Source: Pyxidicoccus caerfyrddinensis (lineage in GTDB: Bacteria; Myxococcota; Myxococcia; Myxococcales; Myxococcaceae). From it: a stretch of DNA of 64,000 bases. Shown piece by piece: positions 26,934-39,005 of the stretch. The notes beneath the pieces were generated by a model. The model had not been told where the DNA came from and did not search any database. It worked only from the letters and a program-made list of their open reading frames with translations. The stretch covers positions 59,341 to 123,340 of the forward strand of contig NZ_JAAIYA010000001.1 in the NCBI RefSeq assembly GCF_010894405.1, written 5' to 3'. Positions within the stretch are counted from its first letter, which is position 1; every line of letters starts with the position of its first letter. A program made the position numbers and the translations under genes.

Positions 26934-26960
26934 GCTCCTGGGATGCCCCGTCCCAGGAGC
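26934..26960 (+). terminator. 10-bp hairpin downstream of the Cys-rich lipoprotein gene
   Basis: GCTCCTGGGA (26934-26943) and TCCCAGGAGC (26951-26960) are perfect complements around a 7-nt loop, 47 nt past the stop codon. No T-run follows. It may end the lipoprotein transcript before the ADOP permease gene. Confidence 0.5.
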
Positions 26961-27052
26961 GGTCAGGCGCGGCGTCCACCCACACGAAGCGCCCCGAGAC
27001 TGACGGCGGCACGGGGGTTGCTGCGGGAGTTGGACTCCCACAGGTGCCCTCC

Positions 27053-29494
27053 ATGCTGACGAGCCTCACCCAGGACGCCCGGTACGCGCTGCGCAGCCTC
27101 CTCAAGAACCCCGTGTTCACGGTGGTGGCAGTAGTGACGCTGGCGCTCGGCATTGGCGTCAACACGGCCATCTTCACGGTGGTGGATGCCACCCTGCTCA
27201 GGCCCCTGCCCTACCCCGCCCCCGAGCGGCTGATGCAGGTGTGGGAGACGCGCCGGAACCAGGACGACTTCCAGAGCATGGAGGCCTCCTACCCCAACTT
27301 CGTCGACTACCAGGCCCGCGCGAAGTCCTTCGAGTCGCTCGCCGGCTACGTGCCGCGCACCGCGCCGATGGTGCGCGCCGAGGGCTCGCAGATGGTGCAG
27401 GTGACGCTCACCTCGGGGAACTTCTTCGGCACGCTGGGCGCGCAGCCGTCACTTGGCCGTTTGTATGGGCCGGAAGATGACCTTCCCGGCGCGGAGCGCG
27501 TGGCCGTGCTGAGCCACGGTGCGTGGAAGCGCTACTTCGGCGGAGACGCGTCCGTGGTCGGCCGCACGCTCAACCTCGACGGCGAGCCGAGCACCGTCAT
27601 CGGCGTGCTGCCGGCGGGCTTCCAGTTCGCGCTCGCCGAGGCGGCGGATGTCTGGTGCCCGCAGCGTCCCAACGTCCCCGCGCGGATGACGGAGCGCCGC
27701 AACATGCATTGGGTGCGCGTGGTGGGCCGGCTGGCGCCGGGCGTGACGCAAGAGGCGGCGCAGGCGGAGCTGGCCAGCATCTCCGAGGCGCTCGCGGCCG
27801 AGCACCCCGACAGCAACAGCGGCGTGGGCACCCGGCTCGTCCCCCTGCGCGACGAAATCGTGGGCCCGCTGCGGCCGCTGCTGCTGGTGATGCTGGGCGC
27901 GGTGGGGCTGGTGCTGCTCATCGCCTGCGGCAACGTGGCGAACCTCCTCCTCGCCCGGGCCACCGCGCGCCAGGGCGAGCTGGCCGTGCGCCTGGCACTG
28001 GGCGCGAGCCGGTGGCGGCTGGCGCAGCAGCTCCTCACGGAGAGCCTGCTGCTGGCGCTGCTGGGCGGCGCGGCCGGGCTGCTGTGCGCGCAGTGGGGGC
28101 TGGAGCTGCTGCTCGCGGCCATCCCCGCCGCGCAGCTCGGCACGATGCCGTACCTGCGGGATTTGCCGCTGGACGCGCGGGTGCTCGGCTTCACCTTCGG
28201 CGTGTCGTTGCTGACGGGCGTGCTCTTCGGCCTGGCGCCCGCCGTGGTGGCCACCCGGCCGGACCTGCAGGACGCGATGAAGGGGCAGGCCCGGAGCGTG
28301 GCGGGCGGAGCGCGCGGACGGCTGCGCCAGGCGCTGGTGGTGGGCGAGGTGGCGCTGGCGCTGGTGCTGCTGGTGGGCGCGGGGCTCTTGCTCAAGAGCC
28401 TGACGCGGATGATGGCGGTGGACCCGGGCTTCGACCGGGAGAACCTGGTGGTGATGGACGTGCTGCCCCCGCCGGGGCAGTACCAGGACGACCGTCCGCT
28501 CTCGGACCTGCACACGCGGCTGCTGGCGCGCGCGGAGGCGCTGCCCGGCGTGACGGGCGCGGCCTTCACCAGCAAGCTGCCGCTGAGCGGCCGCGGCAAC
28601 ACCATCCGCTACGTGGTGGAAGGCCGGCCGCCTCCGGTGCAGGGCGAGGAGAGCGAGGCCCATCTGCGCTCCATCACCTCCAACTACTTCCGCACCCTGA
28701 GCGTGCCGCTGGTGCGGGGGCGCGCCTTCGCCGGCACGGACAACGTGGACGCGCCCGAGGTGGTCATCATCAACGAGACGCTGGCCGCGAAGCTCTTCCC
28801 GGGACAGGACCCGGTGGGCCAGCGCGTGCGCTTCACCTTCAACTCAGAGCAGAAGCCGCGCGAAATCGTGGGCGTGGTGGGCGACGAGCGCATGGCGGGC
28901 CTGGATGCGGAAGCCACGCCCATCGTCTACACGCCGGACGCGCAGAATGCGTCCAGCCGGGCCATCCTGGTGGTGCGCATGAAGCCGGGCGCCGCGAGCG
29001 TGGCCGCCGCGCTGCGCACCGAGCTGCGGGCCGAGGACGCGAACCTGGTGCTGTCCGACGCGCGCACCATGGAGGAATTGGTGGCGACCGCGCCGTGGCT
29101 GTTCCTGCGCCGCTACCCCACGCTGGTGGTGGGCGTGTTCGCGGCGGTGGCGCTGCTCTTGGCGATGGTGGGCGTCTACGGCGTCATGGCCTACTCGCTC
29201 AGCCAGCGCTCGCGGGAGCTGGCCATCCGCATGGCCCTGGGGGCGAGCAAGCAGGACGTGCTGTCCATGGTGGTGCGCCAGGGCGCGTCGCTGGCACTGC
29301 TGGGAGTGGGACTGGGGCTGCTCGGCTCGCTCGCGCTCAGCCGCGTGCTCCAGCGCGTCCTGTTCGGCGTGAGCGCGGCGGACCCGGCGGTGCTCGCGGG
29401 CGGCGCGGGCGTGCTCGTCCTCATGGGCGTGCTCGCCAGCTACCTGCCGGCCCTGCGCGCCTCCCGTGTGGATCCTGCTTCCGCGCTGCGGTAG
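27053..29494 (+). CDS. ADOP-type ABC transporter permease (MacB_PCD/FtsX, duplicated)
   Basis: 813 aa from ATG 27053, where family members start ([20 protein letters not shown]). The layout is helix, MacB-type periplasmic domain (about 45-245), FtsX domain with three helices (about 285-405), a second periplasmic domain (about 430-645) and a second FtsX domain (about 690-805, ending [19 protein letters not shown]). This duplicated permease without its own ATPase is the ADOP family of acidobacteria and myxobacteria. No ATP-binding gene is adjacent, so its partner is encoded elsewhere. Related MacB systems move substrates or signals across the envelope; the substrate here is unknown. Confidence 0.9.
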   Translation: MLTSLTQDARYALRSLLKNPVFTVVAVVTLALGIGVNTAIFTVVDATLLRPLPYPAPERLMQVWETRRNQDDFQSMEASYPNFVDYQARAKSFESLAGYVPRTAPMVRAEGSQMVQVTLTSGNFFGTLGAQPSLGRLYGPEDDLPGAERVAVLSHGAWKRYFGGDASVVGRTLNLDGEPSTVIGVLPAGFQFALAEAADVWCPQRPNVPARMTERRNMHWVRVVGRLAPGVTQEAAQAELASISEALAAEHPDSNSGVGTRLVPLRDEIVGPLRPLLLVMLGAVGLVLLIACGNVANLLLARATARQGELAVRLALGASRWRLAQQLLTESLLLALLGGAAGLLCAQWGLELLLAAIPAAQLGTMPYLRDLPLDARVLGFTFGVSLLTGVLFGLAPAVVATRPDLQDAMKGQARSVAGGARGRLRQALVVGEVALALVLLVGAGLLLKSLTRMMAVDPGFDRENLVVMDVLPPPGQYQDDRPLSDLHTRLLARAEALPGVTGAAFTSKLPLSGRGNTIRYVVEGRPPPVQGEESEAHLRSITSNYFRTLSVPLVRGRAFAGTDNVDAPEVVIINETLAAKLFPGQDPVGQRVRFTFNSEQKPREIVGVVGDERMAGLDAEATPIVYTPDAQNASSRAILVVRMKPGAASVAAALRTELRAEDANLVLSDARTMEELVATAPWLFLRRYPTLVVGVFAAVALLLAMVGVYGVMAYSLSQRSRELAIRMALGASKQDVLSMVVRQGASLALLGVGLGLLGSLALSRVLQRVLFGVSAADPAVLAGGAGVLVLMGVLASYLPALRASRVDPASALR

Positions 29495-29663
29495 CGCCGC
29501 TCCTCTGACAGGCAAGGCGCCGGTGCCCGAGCCCGCGCCCCAGGGCTCCGGGGGCCAGGCTCACACCCGCCGGCCTGTATACGTCGCCGCACGGTCGTCC
29601 TCATCCATCACCTGACCTGCACGGAGCCGTGGCCGCGAGGCGCGGCGAAGGGAGCTGGCAGCC

Positions 29664-30266
29664 ATGACGGAACAAGAGGCGTACGTGAAGAAGATGGAGG
29701 CGGAGAAGCAGCAGCTCGACGCGCGGCTCGCCGAAGTCGAAGCCGAAGCCGATGTCCGCAAGGCGGAGGCCGACATCCAGGAGCTATCCGGAGCGAAGCG
29801 CCGGTCCGAGAACTTCCGCCGCAAGCTGGAGGAGATTCGCAGGAAGGGGACCGAGGACTTCGAGAGCGGCAAGGTGGAGCTGCGCCGGGCCTACGAGGAA
29901 CTCGACAAGTCCGTCACCGGAATGGAGACGAAGGTGGAGGTCGTCCGCGCGGGCTATGAGCGCAAGCGGGAGGCGGAGCTGCAGAGCCTTGGCGCCCAGT
30001 TCGCTGGCTGGGAGGCCAACAGGGACCGGACCCGGGCCGAGGACACGCTGCTGACGCGCGAGGAGTTCGTGTTCCTGCGCCGCTCGCTCCAGAACACCCA
30101 GGCGGTGCTCAAGGACCTGATGAAGAGCAAGGGCAAGGAGTGGCCCCGGATGAAGAAGGAATACGAGGCCGCCTGGAATGACCTGTGCGAGCGCTCCGAG
30201 AAGATCCGCGCCGACACGGCGAAGGCGGAGCAGCCCGAGGGAGAGCAGCCGTCTCCCCAGAGCTGA
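29664..30266 (+). CDS. Coiled-coil protein of unknown function
   Basis: 200 aa, highly charged, rich in Glu, Lys, Arg and Ala, with long heptad-like stretches through residues 1-120 (for example KKMEAEKQQLDARLAEVEAEA) and a second helical part at 125-185. No signal peptide or membrane helix. I do not recognise a family. GGGAG lies 9 nt upstream of ATG. It converges with the M57 protease gene across a strong hairpin. Confidence 0.75.
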   Translation: MTEQEAYVKKMEAEKQQLDARLAEVEAEADVRKAEADIQELSGAKRRSENFRRKLEEIRRKGTEDFESGKVELRRAYEELDKSVTGMETKVEVVRAGYERKREAELQSLGAQFAGWEANRDRTRAEDTLLTREEFVFLRRSLQNTQAVLKDLMKSKGKEWPRMKKEYEAAWNDLCERSEKIRADTAKAEQPEGEQPSPQS

Positions 30267-30313
30267 GCGCGGACCCGCGCACCTTCACCGCGCCGTGACG
30301 GGGCAGCGGCACG

Positions 30314-30336
30314 GCGGTGCCCACGTCGGGCACCGC
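30314..30336. terminator. Bidirectional hairpin between convergent genes
   Basis: GCGGTGCCC (30314-30322) and GGGCACCGC (30328-30336) pair perfectly around ACGTC. It lies 48 nt after the coiled-coil gene and 20 nt after the stop of the M57 gene on the other strand, so it could serve both. No T-tract is seen. Confidence 0.5.
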
Positions 30337-30355
30337 CTGGCACGCGCTTCAGCTC

Positions 30356-31126
30356 TCAGTACAGGTAGTTCAGCGCGGTGCGGTCGGAGCTGCTCCACTC
30401 GCCGCTCTCGTTCGAGCGGAAGCAGGAGTTCATGACCGACCCGCCATTCGTGGCCGTGGTCGGCGTCCCGGGGATGTGGATGGCGCCCACGTTCGAGGCA
30501 CCCTCGTTGCTGGCGGCGCCGCCGCAGCTGATGCTGCGGTCGTAGTAGTCCGAGTGACGGAACCCGATGGTGTGGCCAATCTCGTGCGTGATGACGTGCT
30601 CGTTCACGTCAACGCTGTAGCTCTCAAGCCCGGTGCCGATGTTGATGGTGCCGTAGGGCTTGCCGCCCTTGGGGAACCCGGAAGAGCCGCCCACGCCGCT
30701 CGTGGTCCGCGCGGAGATGGTCGCGGTGCAATCCGAGGCCGAACCGCGCGCGAACGTGATGCGCAGGCCCTGGCTGTTGTAGTTCTCGATGGCCAGGTCG
30801 AGCCCCGCGCTGAGGCGGCTGTAGCCGTTGAACTGGGACGTGGGGACGATGCAGATCTTCGTCACGCCGGTGCCGACGATGTTGGTCGTCTGGTACTGCT
30901 CCGCGGTCTGCTTGCCGGACTGGAGCATCTCGCGGGACGACTCGAGGGTGACGTGAGCGTCGCGCCCCACGTACACGGCACCGTCGGCGACCATGATGTC
31001 GTTGGACGGGAACCCGGCCTCGATCAGGTTGGAGACGATCTCATCGTTCTCGCTCTGCGGCTCGCCACCGCAGGCAGACAGCAACGCGCCACAGCTGACC
31101 AACACGACTGCCGCTTTCTTGAACAT
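30356..31126 (-). CDS. M57 HEIGH-type metallopeptidase lipoprotein
   Basis: 256 aa from ATG 31126, with GAGGGG 8 nt upstream. Signal peptide with a perfect lipobox LSAC (Cys19). The zinc motif HEIGHTIGFRH is at residues 181-191, which defines the dual-action HEIGH peptidase family M57. The C-terminal part has the Met-turn-like GGSVMNSCF segment. It is expected to act outside the inner membrane on proteins. Several such peptidases are found in myxobacteria, consistent with predation, but the target is unknown. The upstream region is unusually AT-rich. Confidence 0.92.
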   Translation of the reverse strand: MFKKAAVVLVSCGALLSACGGEPQSENDEIVSNLIEAGFPSNDIMVADGAVYVGRDAHVTLESSREMLQSGKQTAEQYQTTNIVGTGVTKICIVPTSQFNGYSRLSAGLDLAIENYNSQGLRITFARGSASDCTATISARTTSGVGGSSGFPKGGKPYGTINIGTGLESYSVDVNEHVITHEIGHTIGFRHSDYYDRSISCGGAASNEGASNVGAIHIPGTPTTATNGGSVMNSCFRSNESGEWSSSDRTALNYLY

Positions 31127-31318
31127 GTTCGTTGCCCCTCGTTGTCTCAATCAGTCCTCCCCGCCGTCCCAGAACGGGAACGTCGGAGGACCAAGAAATT
31201 CTAGGGCAACACAGCTGTAAAATCTAGCAATTTAAGAAATTCTCGCTAGCCAACACTAAGCTGCGAGTATGTAATTTCCCGTCAATACACTACATCCACA
31301 GTCCCTCCAGGCACATGT
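31127..31318 (-). promoter_or_regulatory. AT-rich upstream region of the M57 protease gene with a 10-bp direct repeat
   Basis: A 192-bp stretch much richer in A and T than its surroundings. AAGAAATTCT occurs at 31193-31202 and 31234-31243, start to start 41 bp (about four helical turns), and each copy is an imperfect palindrome. CTAGC/GCTAG flank the second copy. This suggests an operator pair for the protease promoter. I could not place a confident -35/-10 pair. Confidence 0.4.
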
Positions 31319-33751
31319 CTACAGCTTGCCGTCAGGCGCACTGCGCGAGGCGGTGCGCACAGTCGGGTGAGCCGTCTGCCCGGTGGCGCCATTCGTGTCA
31401 CGAGCCGTCGCCACCGGCTTGCCTCCCCGCCGTCGCCGCCGCCGCTTCGCCGGAGCGCCCCCGGAAGGACCTCCGAGCTCTCGCAGCACCCGCGTGCGAA
31501 GACCGCTCTCCAGCCCCAGCTCCTGCATCAGCGCGTGCACCTGCCGGGCCCCGTGTGGGTGGCGCAGCGCTTCACCGAGCCGCTCGACGATGTCGATGCG
31601 CAGCGCCACGGGACCGAACACCGCGTAGCCAAAGGCCCGCGCATCCCGGCCGCCCAGCTCGGTGACTTCGAGCACCGGCTCTCGCGGAGCGCCCCTGGGT
31701 GAAGGACGCTGCTGGAACAGCGCCGTCAGCATGCAGCGGCGCTCGAGCGCATGCGGTGCGAGCGCCGCCTCCACGTAGAGGAAGCGCTGTCCCTCGCGCA
31801 CGCCCAGCGTCCTCAAGTGCTCCCGGGCCGCATCGTCCAGGAGCCGCCACTGCTCGCGCGCCTCGCCCTGGGAAATCACCCCCAGCCCCTCGGCCAGGCG
31901 GTAGGCGACACCGCGCATCGCCGCGGAGCGCCCCGCTCCGGTGAGGGCCTCGGCTGGAAAGCCACCCATCGCCTCGGTGACGAGGTCCCTCGCGAGCGCC
32001 ACCAAGCGGCGCTCGAGCCGCTGCCGCGCGCCTCCCGTCCACACCTCCGGCTCCGCCAGCGCGAGCTGCGGCGTGCGCCGGTCCCTCCCGTGAACCAGAC
32101 GGGCCAGCGGCTGCCCTTCGAACGAGATGCTTCCCGACGCATCCACCTGGAACGCGTCGTGCGTCGCGTCGACCACGCGCTGGACGAACTGCTCCTCCGT
32201 CAGCACGGCGCCGTCAGCGTCCGGCATCTCCCCGAGCAACTGCCCCAACTTGGCGAAGGGGCTGTCCGACCCGGGTGCAGGCTGTGCGGTGGCCCTCACG
32301 AAGCGGCGCGCGCTCCTGCGTGCGGCCCGCTGCACGAAGCGCTCCACGAGCCGCTCATGCAGGGCGTCCCCCAGCGCGTCCTCGATATGGCGGGTGCGCT
32401 CCTGCCACTGCTCGGCGTCGTGCAGCCAGCTCGAGCGATGACTGATGTACGTCCAGATGCGGATGGCGGCCAGCCGGTCCATCAGCGTGTGGATGTCTCC
32501 GGAGACATCGTCGAGCGGCGAGACCTGCCTGGACAGCCAGTCGTGTTCCAGCTTCCCGTCACCGTCGGTGAGCTGGAGGAAGGTCTCACGCAGCAGCGTC
32601 ACGTGCTGGCCGAAGAGCCCCTTGCGGAAGTCCGGAATCTGGCAGACCTGCCACAGCAGCTCGACCCGGGCCCTGTCCGTGGCGACGTCTCGAATGGCCG
32701 GGACGTGCGAGAGGTCCTTGAGCGCGTCGAAGTCGTCCGCGCGCTCCACCCGCACGAAGGCATTGTGCTGCGGAGCCCGGGACAGTGAATCCAGCAGGGC
32801 CTCCGGGCTCGCGAAGTCGAGCTCGGCGTTGCGCCAGATGAGGCTTCGCACCGCGGGGAAACGGTGTGACTCGATGGCGGAGACGACGCGCGGATGCAGC
32901 TCGGGCAGCGTGTTCAGGGTGCCGAAGCTGCCGTCATTCAGGTGGCGCCCCGCGCGGCCGGCAATCTGCGCCATCTCGTCCGGGAAGAGGTCTCGCTGCT
33001 CGGCGCCGTCGTACTTGGAGAGCCCCGCGAAGGCCACGTGGTTGAGGTCCAGGTTCAGTCCCATCCCGATGGCATCCGTCGCCACGAGGTACTGGACCTC
33101 CCCTGCCTGGTACATCGCCACCTGGGCATTCCGCGTTCTCGGAGACAGCGCTCCGAGCACCACGGCCACTCCGCCCCGGAGGCGGCGCAGCGCCTCGGCG
33201 AGCTCGTAGACGCGGTCCGCGGAGAACGCGACCACGGCCGAGCGCGGAGGCAGGCTCTTCAGGGAGCGACGCCCGGCATAGCGAAGCTGGGACAGGCGGG
33301 TGGCGCGCTTCACCGACGCGTGGGGGATGAGCCCCTGCACCATCGGCCGCATCGTGTCCGCGCCCAGGAACCAGGTCTCCCGGCGCCCTCGCGCATGGAG
33401 CAACCGGTCGGTGAAGACGTGCCCACGCTCGCGGTGGGCGGCGAGCTGGATTTCATCCACGGCGAGGAAGTCGACCTGCTTGTCGGTCGGCATCGCCTCG
33501 ACGGTGCAGATCCAGTAGTCGGGGCGCGGCGGCAGGCGCTTCTCCTCGCCCGTCATCAGCGCCACCCGGCCCTCGCCCACCCGAGCGGTCACCCGGTCGT
33601 AGACCTCACGAGCAAGCAGGCGCAGCGGCAACCCCATCATGCCCGTGTCGTGCTCGAGCATGCGCTCGATGGCTCGGTGGGTCTTCCCTGTATTCGTAGG
33701 CCCCAGCTCCGCCACGACGACGGACGACCGGCTGGATGGGCTGGAATGCAT
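31319..33751 (-). CDS. SUV3-like ATP-dependent RNA helicase
   Basis: 810 aa. Motif I is GPTNTGKTH (residues 17-25), motif II is DEIQ (99-102) and motif VI is QIAGRAGRH (262-270): the Suv3 set of the DExH superfamily 2 helicases. Mitochondrial Suv3 works with RNA degradation enzymes; bacterial members are mostly uncharacterised. The C-terminal ~450 residues include helical domains typical of bacterial Suv3-like proteins and end in a basic tail (PAKRRRRRRGGK) likely to bind RNA. No RNase gene is adjacent. The start is the first ATG of the frame, with a poor ribosome-binding site. Confidence 0.9.
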   Translation of the reverse strand: MHSSPSSRSSVVVAELGPTNTGKTHRAIERMLEHDTGMMGLPLRLLAREVYDRVTARVGEGRVALMTGEEKRLPPRPDYWICTVEAMPTDKQVDFLAVDEIQLAAHRERGHVFTDRLLHARGRRETWFLGADTMRPMVQGLIPHASVKRATRLSQLRYAGRRSLKSLPPRSAVVAFSADRVYELAEALRRLRGGVAVVLGALSPRTRNAQVAMYQAGEVQYLVATDAIGMGLNLDLNHVAFAGLSKYDGAEQRDLFPDEMAQIAGRAGRHLNDGSFGTLNTLPELHPRVVSAIESHRFPAVRSLIWRNAELDFASPEALLDSLSRAPQHNAFVRVERADDFDALKDLSHVPAIRDVATDRARVELLWQVCQIPDFRKGLFGQHVTLLRETFLQLTDGDGKLEHDWLSRQVSPLDDVSGDIHTLMDRLAAIRIWTYISHRSSWLHDAEQWQERTRHIEDALGDALHERLVERFVQRAARRSARRFVRATAQPAPGSDSPFAKLGQLLGEMPDADGAVLTEEQFVQRVVDATHDAFQVDASGSISFEGQPLARLVHGRDRRTPQLALAEPEVWTGGARQRLERRLVALARDLVTEAMGGFPAEALTGAGRSAAMRGVAYRLAEGLGVISQGEAREQWRLLDDAAREHLRTLGVREGQRFLYVEAALAPHALERRCMLTALFQQRPSPRGAPREPVLEVTELGGRDARAFGYAVFGPVALRIDIVERLGEALRHPHGARQVHALMQELGLESGLRTRVLRELGGPSGGAPAKRRRRRRGGKPVATARDTNGATGQTAHPTVRTASRSAPDGKL

Positions 33752-33882
33752 TCGCGAAGTCTAACCGCAGCCACGCCCCTCCGCCCTGGGGTTGGGCCTC
33801 CGAGAGGCTGAGCACGGCGACCCGTGTACCAACCCGGCGCCCGGCCGTAATGGCTCCGCCGGAGGCCCCGTCGTCCGACGGC

Positions 33883-33915
33883 GACAGGAGGGCCCCCGAA
33901 GGCAGCCCTCCTGTC
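33883..33915 (-). terminator. 11-bp hairpin after the M4 protease gene
   Basis: GACAGGAGGGC (33883-33893) and GCCCTCCTGTC (33905-33915) pair perfectly around an 11-nt loop, 29 nt downstream of the protease stop on the minus strand. A second short palindrome (CCGTCG TC CGACGG) overlaps its far side. No T-tract. Confidence 0.55.
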
Positions 33916-33944
33916 CACGGCATCCTCACCGGTACCGCGAACGC

Positions 33945-36437
<2,493 letters not shown>

Positions 36438-36439
36438 TC

Positions 36440-36468
36440 ACTCTAAGCGTAGAATTCGGGGAAATCAA
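36440..36468 (-). promoter_or_regulatory. Sigma-70-like promoter for the M4 protease gene
   Basis: Read on the minus strand: TTGATT (36468-36463), 17-nt spacer, TAGAGT (36445-36440), in a locally AT-rich part of the 238-bp gap. It implies a leader of about 140 nt before ATG 36293. Confidence 0.4.
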
Positions 36469-36531
36469 GGTGTTATTGATACTCAGAGTGCGTGACACAT
36501 TGAGCTCCCCTCCCCGCGTGCAGTCGACGCG

Positions 36532-38832
36532 CTACAGGGGGCGGCCGGGCAGGATGCAGCGCCCGACGTCCCAGTACCGCTTGCGCAGGGGGTTGTTCAG
36601 CGGGAGCCGACCCAGCCCGTTCTCATCGACGAGCCAGGCGCCCGGCTCCGGCAATGGCTCCTCGTAGGAGGCCGCCCAGTAGTAGGAGAAGAGTCCCACG
36701 TAGCGCGGGTTGTTCGCGGCCATGGCGTAGAGGTTGTTGAGGAGCGAGCGCCGCGCCAGCGAGGCCTGGGCGCGCTCCGTCGCATTCGCGGCGGGGTGCG
36801 TGTTGGAGGCCGGAATCGCGAAGAGCCGCTGCTCGTTCTGCAGCGGCGACGGGGGCTGGAGCTTCGCCTGCATCGCGTCCGACAACTGGTAGCCGTCAAG
36901 GGTCTCCACGCAGGTGGTGGTCTGCGCCGCATGGCGGATGCAGGCCGGCTGATCGCCATTCTCGAGGCAGTTGTACGCATCCCACTCCGACCACGTGTTG
37001 CAGCTGCTCCTCACGCGCTGGCTCGCCGCCCGGAACCCGCTGGGGTCTGCCTGGTAGAAGTAGGTCCCCAGGAAGTCCACCTCCTTGGGAATCCGCACCT
37101 GCGCCACGCAGCTCTTGCAGAGGAGGTTCGGGCGGATGCCCCGGAGGTCCCCGGAGAAGATCTCCGGCGTCTCCGCCAGGACGATCTTCGTGTTGGGGAA
37201 GTCGGCGCGCACCTGCTGCAGCAGGCAGGACAGGCGCTGATTGGTCAGCTCCAGGTCCGCGAGCACGGTGTCGGGCGAGACGGGAGCCGTCCGCATCGGA
37301 CCGTGCTTATCCACGTAGTACCCGTGGAGCTGCCGCCAGTGCATCTCCTCGAAGTACAGCCCGCCGATGTCGTTGACGTAGGGTTGCAGCCGGTTGGCGA
37401 GCGCGGTCCACTTCGGCAGCCACACCGCCTTCTCGGCCGCGCTGCAGCCGGTGATGAGCTTGCCGTGGCCATCCTCCAGCTCCCCGCCCCAGAGGAAGAC
37501 CAGGCCCTTCATGCCCGCGGCGTGCAGCGCCGGGAACACCGTCTCGGGTGCCCGGGCGTCCGCCTGCGGGAACATGTACACGGGCGCCAGGTTCGTGTGG
37601 TCCTTCAGCTCCGCGAGGTTCAACGCCGGAGCATTGAGCATGTTGTAGTAGTTGTAGTAACCGTATTGCGTCAGGTGGGGCGTGCTGTAGCAGCCCGCGA
37701 GCCCGTACTGGAGCAGCGCGAGCTGGCCGTTGACGTCACGGGCCTGGACCAGCACGTTCCCCATGGCGAGGAAATTGCCGTCGTAGGGCGCGAACATGTC
37801 CACGCCCCCCTTCCACGTGTACTGCGATTCATTCGGCTCGCGCACGTGGGAGAGCACTCCCAGGCGTCCATTGGCATTCCACAGCTGCACGAGCGTGGAG
37901 CCCACCACCAGCTGCCGGGGCCCGAAGCCCGTGCCCACGTCGGGCTGCTCGGGCTGCGCGGCGAAGCCCTGGGGCGCGAGCGGGGCGTACCGGACCATCG
38001 CCAGACGCCCGTTGTTGTTCCTCAGCTGCAGCACGTCCTGTCCGATGACGTGGAACTCCCCTCCCCAGGGCCGCTCCAGGTCCGCGTCCCCCCAGACCTC
38101 GTCCAGGCCCTGGCCATCCGCGCGCAGGCGGTACTGGATGGCGCCCACGTGTCCGTTGTTGTCCCAGAACTGCAGGAGGCTGTCGCCGTACGCGACGTAC
38201 TCGAGGCCATGGCCCTCGGCGTGCGTCTGGTTGGCCCGCCACACGAAGCCGCTGCCATCCGTGTCCAGGGCATAGTGGATGGTGGCCGTCTGCCCGTTGT
38301 TGTTCCAGAGCTGGATGAGGTTGTTGCCCAGGGCGAAGAACCGGGTGGAGTAGCCCTCCCCGATGTTCGCGGTGGCCCACACCTCGTCGAAGCCGATGCC
38401 GTTGGCGCGCAGCCGGTACTGCATCATTCCCAGCCGACCGTTGTTGTCCCAGAACTGGATGATGCTGTCGCCCAGGACGAGGAGGTGGGTGCCGTAGCCC
38501 TCTGCGTGCGTCCCCTCCCAGACGAGCTCCAGCCCGGCGCCCGAGGCGGGTGCGCGGAACTGGCGCATCGCGAGATTGCCGGCGTCGTTCCACACTTCCA
38601 CGAGGTTGCCCTGGACGTGGAAGAGCTGGCCGCCGCGCCAGGGGCCCAGGCCCTCACGGCCCCACAGCTCGTCCACGCCGAGGAAGGGCGGGTCCACCAG
38701 TCCCGCCGAGGACGTGGCGGGGGTGGGCCTCTCCGTCTTGGATGCTGCTTCCGGTTCGTTCGAAGTGGGCGAGCAGGCCACGAGGGCCAGCAGGGGCGTG
38801 AGGAGCAGCAGCGCGACACGGGGGATGCGCAT
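36532..38832 (-). CDS. Lipoprotein with seven-unit propeller-like repeats and a TIM-barrel-like C-terminal domain
   Basis: 766 aa. Signal with lipobox LVAC (Cys20). Residues ~65-385 contain seven imperfect ~47-residue units with a strand such as SIIQFWDNNGRLGMMQYRL, then a variable loop and a G-YS/GY-T segment. Seven such units fit a closed seven-blade beta-propeller like the PLL/tectonin-type lectins (inference). Residues ~395-766 form a separate domain that reads like an alpha/beta barrel, with acidic candidates in LYFEEMHW and LAETPEIF and several Cys. I do not recognise its family. A surface glycan-binding glycosidase or similar is a guess. Confidence 0.75.
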   Translation of the reverse strand: MRIPRVALLLLTPLLALVACSPTSNEPEAASKTERPTPATSSAGLVDPPFLGVDELWGREGLGPWRGGQLFHVQGNLVEVWNDAGNLAMRQFRAPASGAGLELVWEGTHAEGYGTHLLVLGDSIIQFWDNNGRLGMMQYRLRANGIGFDEVWATANIGEGYSTRFFALGNNLIQLWNNNGQTATIHYALDTDGSGFVWRANQTHAEGHGLEYVAYGDSLLQFWDNNGHVGAIQYRLRADGQGLDEVWGDADLERPWGGEFHVIGQDVLQLRNNNGRLAMVRYAPLAPQGFAAQPEQPDVGTGFGPRQLVVGSTLVQLWNANGRLGVLSHVREPNESQYTWKGGVDMFAPYDGNFLAMGNVLVQARDVNGQLALLQYGLAGCYSTPHLTQYGYYNYYNMLNAPALNLAELKDHTNLAPVYMFPQADARAPETVFPALHAAGMKGLVFLWGGELEDGHGKLITGCSAAEKAVWLPKWTALANRLQPYVNDIGGLYFEEMHWRQLHGYYVDKHGPMRTAPVSPDTVLADLELTNQRLSCLLQQVRADFPNTKIVLAETPEIFSGDLRGIRPNLLCKSCVAQVRIPKEVDFLGTYFYQADPSGFRAASQRVRSSCNTWSEWDAYNCLENGDQPACIRHAAQTTTCVETLDGYQLSDAMQAKLQPPSPLQNEQRLFAIPASNTHPAANATERAQASLARRSLLNNLYAMAANNPRYVGLFSYYWAASYEEPLPEPGAWLVDENGLGRLPLNNPLRKRYWDVGRCILPGRPL

Positions 38833-39005
38833 GGCGGGATTCTCTCCAGCGGGAATGGGTAGACCACGGCCCTTCCCTGTCTTCTGGGAGGCCAGTCACC
38901 ATACGCACCTGACTGGCAGTTCCGGTCGCCCGCACCGTGGCGGCGAGACGCCTCGTACCCCCGCTCATCGAGGGCGTTCACCCGCTCCGGAATCTTCTGG
39001 GTGGA

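Noticed and set aside
27053..29494. Separate short permease genes instead of one ADOP protein
   Set aside because: A single uninterrupted frame carries both MacB/FtsX halves in the known ADOP order.
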